DNA from: Dipetalonema caudispina
Lineage: Eukaryota; Nematoda; Chromadorea; Rhabditida; Onchocercidae
Assembly: GCA_013365325.1 (NCBI GenBank)
Contig: JABVXV010000309.1
Location: 35,840-65,592, forward strand
DNA: 29,753 nt
Reading direction: 5' to 3'
Part shown: positions 1 to 10,023 of the stretch, in pieces
Position numbering within the stretch: the first letter of the stretch is position 1
Layout: each line of letters starts with the position of its first letter
Made by a program: the position numbers and the translations under genes
The notes under the pieces: generated by a model
What the model was told of the DNA's origin: nothing
Databases searched by the model: none
Seen by the model: only the letters and a program-made list of their open reading frames with translations

Positions 1-14
1 TTCGAAAAGAATTT

Positions 15-895
15 TCATGCAAAGAGAGTTTTAAGGAAGATAACTACTTTCTTAGAATAACAAAATCTCCCTACTTTCGCCGGTTCCAAGGACAGTGAAG
101 GCACTACTGAATGTTTTTCATTACTGACACGGTGCCGTTCATTTTTCTGCAAATAATTCAAAAATATTTCGGTCAACATTGTCACAATGAACCTTAAAAA
201 AAAGAAAGCGCATCTTGACAAGAAGTAACCAGCTTTACCTCAACCTGATTAGCATTATCATCACACTCCACGCCATGCTTAGATTTTTTCTTCTTCTTTT
301 CTAATTTCTTTAGTTTCTTCAATCGTTTCCTTTCTCTCTTCTCCATCACTTTTTTCATTAGTTTTTGCATTTTTAGTTGTACTAAAGGATTCTCCATCTT
401 CTCCTGCCACACCCTTTCCTCCCTCATCTGAAAATTAAATAATCATCTATGGCAACTTGCCAACAAATTTTTCCGCTGTGCAGATTCAAAGTATATTGAT
501 TTAGTCAAAATAACGAAAAAAAGTAGTTTAAAACATAACCTTAATGGCCACTAACGGATCTTCAGTTCGTACAATATCAACTTCCAGATTGGATATCCTC
601 GACGACGAAGTACCATCTATGTATCGCTGTGGCTTTTCTACTGCTTCAATCCCGCTTTCCTTATCCTTGATAACAGCATCGGAGTAGAGTTCAAAGTTCT
701 TATCCACCTAAAGAAAATCCATCAAGCAAATATGCTATACTATCATAAAGCATGATTTGTAACAAATTATTCCATAAGCTATCAAACAACTTTTCATACC
801 CTTTTGCCGAGTAGATAATCTTCCCGATTAACCAAGGATTTCGTGCCTTCATAAATCCAAGCAAGTTGTGGATCATCCTTTCCTTTTTCTACCAT
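15..895 (-). CDS. CWC25-like pre-mRNA splicing factor (N-terminal Cir_N segment not found)
   Basis: Four exons in phase 0: 895-800, 707-540, 427-239 and 146-15 (stop TGA at 17-15), 194 codons as modelled. CWC25 joins the spliceosome around the first catalytic step. Visible similarity: residues 12-30 (LAWIYEGTKSLVNREDYLLG) match the family's WMY-G--MVNRDEYLLG block; the end of exon 2 and start of exon 3 (EDPLVAIK, then ENPLVQLKMQKL) match the EDPL...NPVKMKKIKEL block; a Lys/Arg-rich helix follows. The family normally begins with a conserved KSWHP-type Cir_N segment before this. Here a strong acceptor lies 20 bases upstream of the ATG and an in-frame TGA lies just 5' of it, so translation seems to start at MVEKGKDD. 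No Cir_N-coding exon was seen up to the next gene. The last exon contains GT donors (for example after AAGAAA), so the gene may continue past the window edge; human CWC25 is about twice as long. The family call is good; both ends are uncertain. Confidence 0.82.
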
Positions 896-915
896 TTTTC
901 AAATCAAATAATCTT

Positions 916-934
916 CTAAAAAGAAAAATCAAAG
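916..934 (-). promoter_or_regulatory. Probable 3' splice acceptor / trans-splice site for the CWC25-like gene
   Basis: On the minus strand a pyrimidine-rich stretch ends in TTTTTAG immediately before a 20-base leader and the ATG at 895. There is no matching coding exon upstream, so a spliced-leader trans-splice acceptor is the simplest reading. A cis acceptor from an unseen first exon remains possible. Confidence 0.5.
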
Positions 935-1226
935 AATTATTTTCCCTATCAAATAAAAATTTTTTAATTCAATATATCATATCAATACTGATAATTATGC
1001 TGTGTTCAAAAATAATCATACATCAATTTTCGAGTAATAATTTCAACAAATCGATATTTTCCTCAATTAACGGAACACTAATTGCCGTCAGTCCAGTAAA
1101 TCTGTATTAACCCAATGAAAACTAATGTAATGCACCACTACTAATCAATAACTCGAATCTCATGGAGGAATGGTTAAAGATAAAAAACAGAAAACTACAA
1201 GAACAAGTAAACTCCCAGAGATGCGG

Positions 1227-1249
1227 GTTACTTTTCAGCTAAAAGTAAC
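1227..1249. repeat. Perfect 9-bp inverted repeat (hairpin)
   Basis: GTTACTTTT at 1227-1235 and AAAAGTAAC at 1241-1249 are exact reverse complements around the loop CAGCT. It lies between two divergently transcribed genes, about 670 bp before the GMPPB-like start. Confidence 0.6.
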
Positions 1250-1916
1250 TGGAAATAATAGATACCTCGCTATGAAATCTTCACGTCTCTCATATCAAAA
1301 CTATACAAACATAGTAATTATATGACAATATTTTAGTGCTGATTAATTTGAAATAATAATGTTACAATGTAAAAATATATGAATAATTAAAATTTTTTAC
1401 TTCTTTCTAAAATACAATTAATTATTAACTTCAGTAAATAATGAACTTTTCCATAATTCTTTTTTCTCTATATAATATTAGTGCAATAAAATTGTCAAGT
1501 TAGTAAGCTAAATAAATGAATAAATTTATTGCTCAAATTTGCTTCTAATGTATGAAATATAATATCTTATTTTAAAATGAAAGAAAGAATTAATTTAAAT
1601 CGATATAGAATGCAAAGATGTAATAGATTATTCTAACAACGTTAAATGTTTACGACGAATGCTTGTGAGTGTTAGCAAACTAATTATCGATCAACATCAA
1701 TGTGTGATGTTAGTTATTCTTTCAATTATTTCACTAAATTATTTTCGAAATTCGTTTTTTTTTTTCCCACCCCCCCATATTCACTAATTGTTATTAAATT
1801 TCATGAATAATTCAAGAAAAAATAGATAGCAGAAAGATTTGATTTGATATAAATTTGATTAATTTAAGGAAATTGGTGGAAGTGTAATAAAATTATCCAT
1901 CGAATACAAATAAATT

Positions 1917-2999
1917 ATGAAAGCTCTCATTTTAATTGATGGCTATGATACATATTTACGACCATTAACTCTAACATATCCTAAATCACTTATTGAATTT
2001 GCTAATAAACCGATAATTTTCCATCAAATGGAAGCATTAATAGCTGCTGGTATTAATACTATTATTTTGGTTATTAATTATTGTACAAAATTATTGGAAG
2101 AAGAAATAATAAATTATGCTAATCGTTGGAATATTACGGTACATTTTACAATGGAAAATGTATCACTTGGAATAGCTAAAGCGTTATTTTTAGCAAACAA
2201 TTTACTCAAAAATGAAGAATTATTTTTAGTACTTAATTCTAATATTATTTGTAATTTTCCATTTCAACAAATGATTAATTATCATATTTGTCATCAACAT
2301 GAAGGTACAATTGCAATAACAAAAGTTATCGAACCCAGTAAATATGATGTTTGTATATTTGATGAAAAAACAGGTAAAGTTAAACAATTTGTGAAAAAAC
2401 CAATGGAATATATGAGTAATAATATTAATGCTGGTTTATATATTCTATCATCAAAAGTATTCGATCGAATATCATTATTATTATCTACATCAATGGAAAA
2501 AGAAATCTTTTCGGAAATGGCAAAAGATGGTAATCTTTATATTTATCATCTTGATGATTTCTGGATTAATATTAGACAACCATATGATTTTCTTACTGGT
2601 ACACAATTATATCTTCAATTTTTACGATTAAAATATCCCGAAATGCTTAGTAAGGAACAATTTATACAAGAAAATGTAATGATACATCAAACAGCTCAAA
2701 TTGGTAATGATTGTATCATTGGACCAAATGTTATCATTGGTTCTGATGTACAAATTTATGATGGAGTTTGTTTACGAAATTCAACAATTCTATCAAATAG
2801 TATCATTTATAGTCATAGTTGGATAAATGATAGTATCATTGGTAAAAAATGTATTATTGGAAATTGGGTTAGAATTGATAATATTTGTGTTCTTGGTGAT
2901 AATGTTATTGTTGAAGATGAATTATATCTAAATGGTGCACAAATTTTACCCTATAAAACTATTACAACAAATGTATTGAAGCCTGATATTATTATGTAA
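1917..2999 (+). CDS. GMPPB-like mannose-1-phosphate guanylyltransferase homologue, probable pseudoenzyme, single exon
   Basis: 360 codons without interruption, the same length as animal GMPPB, which makes GDP-mannose from mannose-1-phosphate and GTP in the cytosol. The nucleotidyltransferase domain (about 1-230) and C-terminal left-handed beta-helix (about 252-360, hexapeptide I-G repeats) are both recognisable, and the family's ELYLNGA-ILP-K ending and final IIM are kept. The active site is not. The GGYGTRLRPLT signature reads D8-G-Y-D11-T-Y13-LRPLT (two Gly and the Arg lost). LGTAG is LGIAK (86, 88). The metal-binding Asp of LNSD is N109. KYGV is KYDV (144). VEKP is VKKP (160). The second metal Asp in FW-DIGQP is N218, followed by R220 for Gly. 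K23, K161 and N171 remain. The gene has no introns, unlike its neighbours, and a very AT-rich third position. I infer a retrocopy kept as a non-catalytic protein, analogous in principle to GMPPA, the dead regulatory partner of GMPPB. A young pseudogene that has not yet gained stops is the alternative. Confidence 0.9.
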   Translation: MKALILIDGYDTYLRPLTLTYPKSLIEFANKPIIFHQMEALIAAGINTIILVINYCTKLLEEEIINYANRWNITVHFTMENVSLGIAKALFLANNLLKNEELFLVLNSNIICNFPFQQMINYHICHQHEGTIAITKVIEPSKYDVCIFDEKTGKVKQFVKKPMEYMSNNINAGLYILSSKVFDRISLLLSTSMEKEIFSEMAKDGNLYIYHLDDFWINIRQPYDFLTGTQLYLQFLRLKYPEMLSKEQFIQENVMIHQTAQIGNDCIIGPNVIIGSDVQIYDGVCLRNSTILSNSIIYSHSWINDSIIGKKCIIGNWVRIDNICVLGDNVIVEDELYLNGAQILPYKTITTNVLKPDIIM

Positions 3000-3132
3000 A
3001 TTTTCCATATTAGATTTGTAATTATAAAATGTTACAAAATTACCATTTATTTCTCATTTTTGAATTAATGAATTATAAAATTACAATACAATTATATTAC
3101 TGTATATTCATTTGTTGCAAATCATTTTAATG

Positions 3133-3138
3133 AATAAA
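3133..3138 (+). terminator. AATAAA polyadenylation signal candidate for the GMPPB-like gene
   Basis: Canonical AATAAA about 135 bases after the stop codon. It is one of several possible signals in this AT-rich spacer; another at 3544 is followed by an A tract. Confidence 0.4.
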
Positions 3139-3543
3139 TTTTATGCATTTTTTAAATTAATTTATGTCTTAAATTTTGATACTATATGCTAATTGCCAAT
3201 TATTTTTCCATTTTTTCTTTTATGGATTTTTAGGCTAAATAAGTTTTTTCTTTTCTTGAAATGAAATAAATAATATCTGATAAAGTTTGTTAATTTCTTA
3301 CAAAAGTTTTTAAGAGTAATAGAATTAAATTTGTAATTACATGTATCAGATATGTAATTTAAAATACTAAAACTATCCAGTAATTTCAAAATAACAAGCA
3401 TATTTTTTATGCACTTATATCGATTGATAGTTGTTTGTTAGATTTGTATCAACAGTTGTGCCAAAGATTTGTTACATATAATTATTGAAATAATTTATTA
3501 AAATAAATTTATTTTAAAATGTGTGCAGTATTGAATGTGTTCC

Positions 3544-3580
3544 AATAAAGTAGCACGAAAACAAAAAAAAAAAAAAAAAA
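3544..3580 (+). other. AATAAA plus genomic A18 tract: possible retrocopy poly(A) end
   Basis: AATAAA at 3544-3549, then 13 bases, then 18 uninterrupted A at 3563-3580. That is the spacing of a processed mRNA tail copied into the genome, and it lies downstream of the intronless GMPPB-like gene on the same strand. Long A/T runs are common in this window, and I could not find a convincing target-site duplication, so the link is tentative. Confidence 0.4.
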
Positions 3581-4642
3581 GTTTTGCTTGAAGTAAGCAC
3601 AAATTTGAGTTATTCATATCATTCAATCTTTTCAACAAAAAAAAATTTTCAATTTAATATTTTTTGATAAATTTTGTGCAATTATAAAAAGATATGTGAA
3701 ATAAGCAATATTACCATTAAAATTGTTAAGATTTTTCGGTAATCAGTGTTATGACATTAACAGTTTAATAAAAATTCAAATTATTCATTCAGCACAAACA
3801 GAATCATCTATTTTTTTAGCTTAACTTATCCTACACACATTTTGGTAAAATAAAGTACAGGTTAATTAATTAATGATAAATTAAATTATATATTATAAAA
3901 TGAAATTACGTTGAATTTGTTTGTTCTTTCACTTTTTTTACTTCCTCTTTGCTTCTCATAATAAGCATATTGAAAAGGATTGCATTTTATGTATTGTTTT
4001 TTTTTTTTTTTCAGAGATATTAGAGAAATTCATATAAACTTGTTGTTGTTTATTTTTCAGTGATGATAATAATGATAAAATTGACAAGGCATCAATTCTA
4101 ATCAATTTTTCCTTTTTCTTTTTTTTTGCCATAAAATTTTTTCTTTTTTTTTTTTTCAACTTATTGTTTAATTTCATACTGTAGTATTGGGTGAATTTAT
4201 TAATGTATCAATTCAAATTAATTTTGTAATTGTCGAATGATTAGATATTTTGCAACGTATGTTTTATAACATGCAAGTATCACATCGTTTCGCTTTCTAA
4301 AAAAAAATTGACAATAAGGGAAATTACTGTGGTATAAAAATATTAGGAGGAAGAAAAAGTACTGAGAGGCAAATTTGAGAGCAGACAGAATTCATCAAAT
4401 GATCGATTCCGTTTAACACTAAAAATGCATCAAACAAATTTTTCATATCTATTGAAATATGACTTTCATGTGCATTTAATTTTAGGTTACACTTCGCTGT
4501 ATTTATTTCCAAAACTTAAGCTATTGTCATCATACTGTTTTGAAAGAAAATGCTACTAAGTAAAAAAAGTTAGAATTTATATAAATTACCAAGGTTGGAA
4601 AAAAAAAATAATATCCACCCTTCGATAAATGGTACTTATTAT

Positions 4643-4747
4643 ATACGTACATTTGTATCTATAGAGACACACACACACACATACAAATATATACGTACAC
4701 ACATACACGTACACATATACATATACGTACACTTACGCACACATAAA
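4643..4747. repeat. Alternating pyrimidine-purine CA/TA/TACG microsatellite
   Basis: An (AC)n core at 4666-4680 runs into interspersed ACGTAC, ATACAC and ATATAC units, so that most of about 100 bases alternate purine and pyrimidine. Such sequence can adopt Z-DNA. It lies about 500 bases upstream of the INCENP start codon. Confidence 0.75.
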
Positions 4748-5200
4748 TATTGATATATAAACACACAGAGATGACATTCAACAAAGGAAACATTTGTTGA
4801 CAATCATGTAGATAGGTGACACGAAGTACCAGAGTGCACAGATAATCAGTCACGTCTGCCTAACGCAATTCACGTGCGAATCATCCGAAACGTAAACTTC
4901 ACGACGTTAACAGCCACTGTCATAAATTAATTATTGCGAAGTGTCCCAAAACCAAAAATCTCAACTTGAGACGGTGATAAAAAGTCATCGTTAATAGCAG
5001 AGAATCAGACTAAAAAGATGTGTAGATAGTGGAAGAATGCAAGTAAAGAATTTTTGGCTATTCGCGCCAAAGTTTGCATTTAAACGTATTCACAATTTTT
5101 GGTTGACGAAATATCTGTGCAGAAGCGTGAGTTTTCTGGGGTACGTGTGACGTGAGTAAACGTGTATGTATGTAAATTCTTGTAGTAATATTACTTTTTT

Positions 5201-5211
5201 CTACCCTTTAG
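5201..5211 (+). promoter_or_regulatory. Splice acceptor before the INCENP start (probable trans-splice site)
   Basis: The sequence CTACCCTTTAG is preceded by a T-rich tract and followed by a 36-base leader to the ATG at 5248. No upstream coding exon was seen, so spliced-leader addition is the likely use. Confidence 0.5.
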
Positions 5212-5247
5212 ATTCACGGATAGACATACTGTCAACATCGATTAGGC

Positions 5248-8200
5248 ATGACTATTGAAAGTGATGTGAATGGATTGCTTGCAAATTCATGGTCGGTTTT
5301 TTCCAAATATAATTTCTTTAATCAATTTATAAAATTTCCACCGTTTAAATTAAGATTTAGTGAGGTTTGATGTTATTTTGCAACGATTATGTTTTTGTAA
5401 TATTATTTCAAGTTTCAAATTGTTTCATTACTCATAGTTCGTTGAATGAATGTTTCTTCGACAAATTAAAGCTGAAAATATTAAATGAATCTTTTGCTAG
5501 TTTTGTCTTGCGCTCCACTGTTATCACTATAACGATCTTCTGATATTTGTGGGAGATTAAATTAATATTATGAGACAATCATTTTCTCCCTCACATTTGC
5601 TGTTGAAAACTTTACATCTGGGCAATTTTCTACTAGGAATAAATTTGGATAGATTAAAATAAGTAGCTAAGAGTTGGTATTGCGACTTGTTTCGTAGAGA
5701 CTGGTATTTTTGAGAATTATTCGGGGTTTGTTAAATATACCTATAATTTACTGAATTTCACTCAAATAACGAAATTGTCGAAAAAAAGAATCCTAGCTAA
5801 GCTTACGCAATAAAAGCAATGTAATTAATGGGAGGATTGCTTTTCACTGTTTGTTTACACCCTTTCCATATAATTCATCATTTTCTCCCCGCATAGTTTG
5901 CTTTTAATGAGCTTTTATTGAATTTTAGGATTAATTTTTGTCATATCGACCGACTGATTGTGTGTAAATTTGATGCGGACATCCTATCAAAAGTCAATAA
6001 TTTCTTCCTTTGGCTTGAGGAGCAAAGGAATATTGGAAAGGAAATTATACGGAATGAGTAAGTTCAATTTTTCACAAAATTCGTGATTGTTCATACGATA
6101 AAAGTATATGCCAAATCAAGCTTTAAAAGCATATCACGACTGTTTTATTATCATAAAAGGAACATTTTCGAATGATGGTAACTCATTTAGTCGTTAAACT
6201 CCATCGAACATGAATTTCTTGGAAAAGGTTCACGGTATTAGTGTCAAAACATTACTCGTCCTCTGATTCGATGTTTTTTTTTTTACAGCCAAGTTTTCAA
6301 ATCAGTACTATTTATGCTAAAATCAAAAAAACAAATCAACCTGTGAAATTTAAAAGCATTCACATATTGGTGGTTTTATATCAGCAACGACTTCTTTGTT
6401 TTTTTTTTATTTTTTTTATACAGAATTAGATGAATAATTCATAGTTTACTCAAGCTCGAAGTTGCAGAACAGGTCGCATACGCTTACCAAAAACACCTAA
6501 ACGGGGATATTGTTTTTCACAGGAAGCAGAAACTTTTCAGAGATGCAGGAAAAAGCTGTTGGATAGTGTCACGCGAAAAGGAACAAGTGCTTTTGCAAAT
6601 GATGGGTATGTTACAAAATATTATATAAATGAGTTGACTTCCGTGGGATCATTTCGTTAGTCCGTGTTGTAGTAAATGGCATTAGCGTAATTGTTATCTA
6701 AGGAATTCCTAGCAACTGTGCATACGATTGTCACTGACATCGCATATGTTTTCCGTTGGAAATATAACAATTTTATGTCAGGATAATTTGATATCGTTGA
6801 CAGCAATATATGATTGGATTAGAAAGAGAGTTCTCAGAATGTTTTTATTGTGCTTCTGCTTTCAGAAATACTGCAACTTATGCTGCACAAACTCCGAAAT
6901 CTTCAAGGAACGCTAATGCGGTGTGTACTTTCATTAACGCTGTTGAACTTCATAGTTTATTCACTTCTTCATGTTCCGTAACTTCATCTTTTGCAGCGAG
7001 CTATAAAACAAGAAACAATGTTAGCTAGTCAAATGAATGATCGAAAAATACTAATACGGCCTCTAGCCGCTCCGAGACAATATATCCCAAAACAACAAAC
7101 GCCGATTAAGGTTGCCATCATATACTTACCTTAAATATAATTATGCATTTGGTTCTGCTTTTCCCAATGAAACGTATGTCTTACAGGTGAATAAGTATCC
7201 TTCAGTTACAACTTCTCAAAACAACACACCGAAACGGTAAGGAGTTCGTTTTTCTGTCTGGGTTATCATTTTGCTTCACTGAATGTAATTTTACGAGAAA
7301 ATGATGAATGCTTTTTAGGACACCCCTTAGAAATGTAATGACTCCTAAGGTTGGCCACCCACAGAGAATTGTGACTAATCCGGGGACCACTGCCCGAAAA
7401 GTTACGGTTACTCCGAAGGCAGCTGCTGAGAGAACTGCTATCACTCCGAAAATAGTTGATAAGAAGATTGCGGTTACTCCAAAAGCGACTATTCAGCAAG
7501 TTAGTTTCGCCTTTAAGGCATCTTAAATTAATTTGCTTTCAGTTTTAAGTATATTTAATTCGCGGCAGTGGACTGAGATAAAGTGACCGAGATCGTGATC
7601 TGCAGTAAGATCAAAACCACCCCTTTTAGCCAAGAACGAGTGTGCTTGAAATATGATGAAAAATAATGGATTCAAAAGTTCCTAATGCACAAGTTTTCTT
7701 TGCAGCCAACATTCAAGAGATCTGAAGTAATACGTAAAATGGAGAAAAGAACAGATACCGTAATCAAAAACAAAGAAGAACTGATGAAAGAAAAGGCAGA
7801 ACGTGCGAGGAGGTCATTTATTAATTTGATTCGATAGAATTATCATCTTATGAAGTGTAAATTTTAGCTAAATTTATCTATATCAGTGGCATCTTATAAC
7901 TGTTTGAGGACTTTGAAATGTTCTGTCCATGTTGATGTGTTTAGAACTCATTAAAAGAGTTATCACTAAGGAGATGAGCGATGTGAATTTCTAAGAACCG
8001 TTGGACCAAACTTTCTTTCTAAATGCGATTGAAATTCAGAGATCGCGAGGAACGAGCATTGCGTGTGAAAATGAACAATAAAAAGAAGGAAGAAGAGGCG
8101 CTCGAGAAGCTTCGGATAATAAAAATGCGCGAACAACAAATCGAAGAATTGAGACAGAAGCAACGCGTACCGCAAAGAGCCATCTCAAAATCACCCTGTC

Positions 8201-9807
8201 GCACCAGGTTCTATTAATATTGCATTGATTAATAATGATTTTATGAGTACTTCAGAGTTTGGATGGTAACAGAGGAGCTTAGTGGAGCTAGTGAAAGGAT
8301 ATTGGTTGTTGAAGAAAAATTGCTTTCATAAGGTCAAGAAACATGTCACATGGAAATTAAATTTAATGAATTAGAAACAAGTATTTTAGAGGTTATTACA
8401 ATCGCATACAGAAACCACTCGTCCGTGCGAAATCTTCGCAAGACGTTTCCGCGACAAAGAAAGTATCACAAAAAGAGACAACAAAGGATGAACAGGTTTG
8501 TTTTATGTTACCAAAAGATGTTTACTTCAATTTTAAAAGAAATCTTGTTAAAATTTTCAGGTATCATTTCAGGAAAATCTCCAGTTTCAAGGGAAACGAA
8601 ACCACGTCGATTGCATCAAAGAGGATATCGACATTCAAAGTAAAAAACAGAAGCTAGATTTAGTGGAATGCAATGAAAGAGATGACACGCCTGTTAGGCG
8701 TTCCATCAAGGTCGACACGCCAGAAAAAGTGCCGAGTGAGGAGTTTGTCAGCGGAAAAACTCATACTGAATGTCCTGAGAGTGACAGTAAGAGAAAGTCT
8801 AGAGGGAGAGGAAGTTCACAAAACAGTACACATACAGCTAATGAACCAGAAGAAACCCCCGCAATAAGCGAACAAAAAATGTTAGAATCTTTGCGGAACT
8901 GTGATATTAGTCCTGATATTGTGATGCATTCACCTGTGGTTGGAAGTTCGGAGACAAATGAGAAGGAAAATATGGATGAAGCTTCACAAGTCATGGAGGT
9001 TGACACGTTTACTGCCGAGACAAGCAGTATAAGTAATCAAACTTTTGATAAAAGGTTATTTTTTGCTCGGGTTTGACTTATTTAGATATTATTTTAAAAA
9101 AAGTGCAGATATTGTTTAAATATTTCTCTTGAATGTTCATTTGAAAATACATTGATACACATTTTCGCTATACAGAATTTTGTGAATTTCTAAAAATCGT
9201 TACTTCTATTTTCGTTTTCAGCGTGAATGTATCAAACAACGAAACGTTAGATGGTGTTGGTAATAACTATGATGTAGAAAGCATTTCATCGAATGATGAA
9301 ACGGATGATGAAGAGAATCCCCGAAAACCGATTCCTGTTTGGGCGCAAGGTCAGTGTTGATTTCTGTTTCTGAAATATGACATATCCACCGAATGCATTG
9401 AACGGAATATTGATTTTTACGAAAGAAGTCTTCTTATGCCCTACATGCTTACATTTATTAGTTGCCAAACAATTGTAGAAATCTAAGCTAATGCAAAATA
9501 GTTGTAGAATGAAAGAAATGAAAATAGTCAAGAAAATGTGACCATATTAAATAATTATGCACTTTTCATTTCAGGGGAACGACTACAGAATGCGTTGCGT
9601 AAACAAATTGTGCAACCTTCTATCGATCCTGATGCTTATTTTGGACCAGTACGAACACCTATGCTAGATAAAATCTTTGCAAGGAATCGTACACGTTATA
9701 ATAAGCGAACATCATCAGCGCTATGGACATCACCAATGAGTAATCCGAAAAAAGGGACGAGTAGATTTTTCGAACTGCAGAACGTCAAACACGGTAGTAA
9801 ACCGTAA
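5248..9807 (+). CDS. icp-1: INCENP homologue, inner centromere protein (chromosomal passenger complex scaffold)
   Basis: Exons: 5248-5291, 5929-6057, 6290-6305 (tentative microexon), 6523-6605, 6866-6920, 6997-7110, 7187-7236, 7319-7499, 7706-7812, 8040-8207, 8390-8495, 8561-9054, 9222-9349, 9575-9807; total 1908 nt, 635 aa, phases consistent. INCENP anchors Aurora B, survivin and borealin at centromeres and the spindle midzone. N-terminus: residues 1-62 carry the family CEN-type helix with FLWLEEQ (compare VWLEE in vertebrates). Residues about 155-222 have a run of T-P-K units (VMTPK, VTVTPK, AITPK, AVTPK), candidate CDK sites. Residues about 225-305 are a highly charged E/K/R helix. Residues about 300-550 are Ser/Thr/Glu-rich and look disordered. 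The C-terminal IN-box (about 550-612) reads PIPVWAQG...YFGPVRTPMLDKIF...RYNKRTSSALW, with the T604-S605-S606 motif that Aurora B phosphorylates in known INCENPs. Exon 2 ends in phase 2 and 6523 begins in phase 0, so a linking exon is required; the 16-nt candidate fits. The symbol follows C. elegans usage. Confidence 0.9.
6290..6305 (+). other. icp-1: Candidate 16-nt microexon of the INCENP gene
   Basis: It lies directly after a T-rich tract ending TTTACAG and before GTACTA. It adds 1+15 bases, encoding DQVFKS across the junction, and is the only exon I found that converts the phase 2 end of 5929-6057 to the phase 0 start at 6523. The donor is weak and there is no homology support for six residues. 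Confidence 0.4.
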
Positions 9808-10017
9808 TGTCATGATGAATTGTTGGAGTTGTTTTAATCCTACGGGATTGTCAGTTTGTTTAGAAAACTTTCTAAATTTCCCCAGCAAATGTAGTTATTG
9901 TTGTCATTTTGCATTTGTTGTCCATTTGGGCCTTTTTTACTTGTAATTTTTTTCATGCCATTCGTGGTCATGGCTGTAACATTGAAATGAAATAGTATTA
10001 TGCATAAATATTTCTAC

Positions 10018-10023
10018 AATAAA
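10018..10023 (+). terminator. icp-1: AATAAA polyadenylation signal of INCENP
   Basis: Canonical signal about 210 bases after the INCENP stop codon and on the same strand, in a T-rich 3' UTR-like stretch. Confidence 0.6.

Larger units (their letters stand above)
896..1916. other. Intergenic spacer between divergent genes
   Basis: AT-rich spacer between the CWC25-like gene (minus) and the GMPPB-like gene (plus), so it should hold the promoters of both. It contains a 9-bp perfect hairpin (1227-1249), a T11/C-rich run around 1757-1776, and no supportable coding exon. An 80-codon plus-strand open frame at 868-1110 overlaps CWC25 exon 1 in antisense and is rejected. Confidence 0.6.
3000..5211. other. 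AT-rich intergenic spacer
   Basis: No supportable exon. It holds homopolymer A/T runs (3563-3580, around 4000 and 4120-4156), an alternating pyrimidine-purine microsatellite at 4643-4747, and from about 4800 to 5210 a less AT-rich stretch that probably includes the INCENP promoter and leader acceptor. Short minus-strand Lys-rich or Cys/Val-rich open frames here are readings of T tracts and the CA repeat. Confidence 0.6.

Noticed and set aside
868..1110. 80-codon plus-strand open frame with hydrophobic residues
   Set aside because: It overlaps the first CWC25-like exon in antisense and otherwise reads AT-rich spacer; no family, no splice context.
1535..1541. TTTGCTT as a target-site duplication partner of the sequence after the A18 tract
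   Set aside because: Only 7 bases match and the 5' end of the putative retrocopy is unknown; not better than chance.
3956..4177. Lys-rich minus-strand frame
   Set aside because: Its composition is produced by poly-T tracts on the plus strand.
4659..4853. Cys/Val-rich minus-strand frame
   Set aside because: It is a translation of the CA/TACA microsatellite.
8023..8039. ATG at 8023 as the start of a separate small Lys/Glu-rich protein
   Set aside because: The stretch before 8040 is intron ending in TTCAG, and the coding part joins in phase to INCENP exons on both sides.
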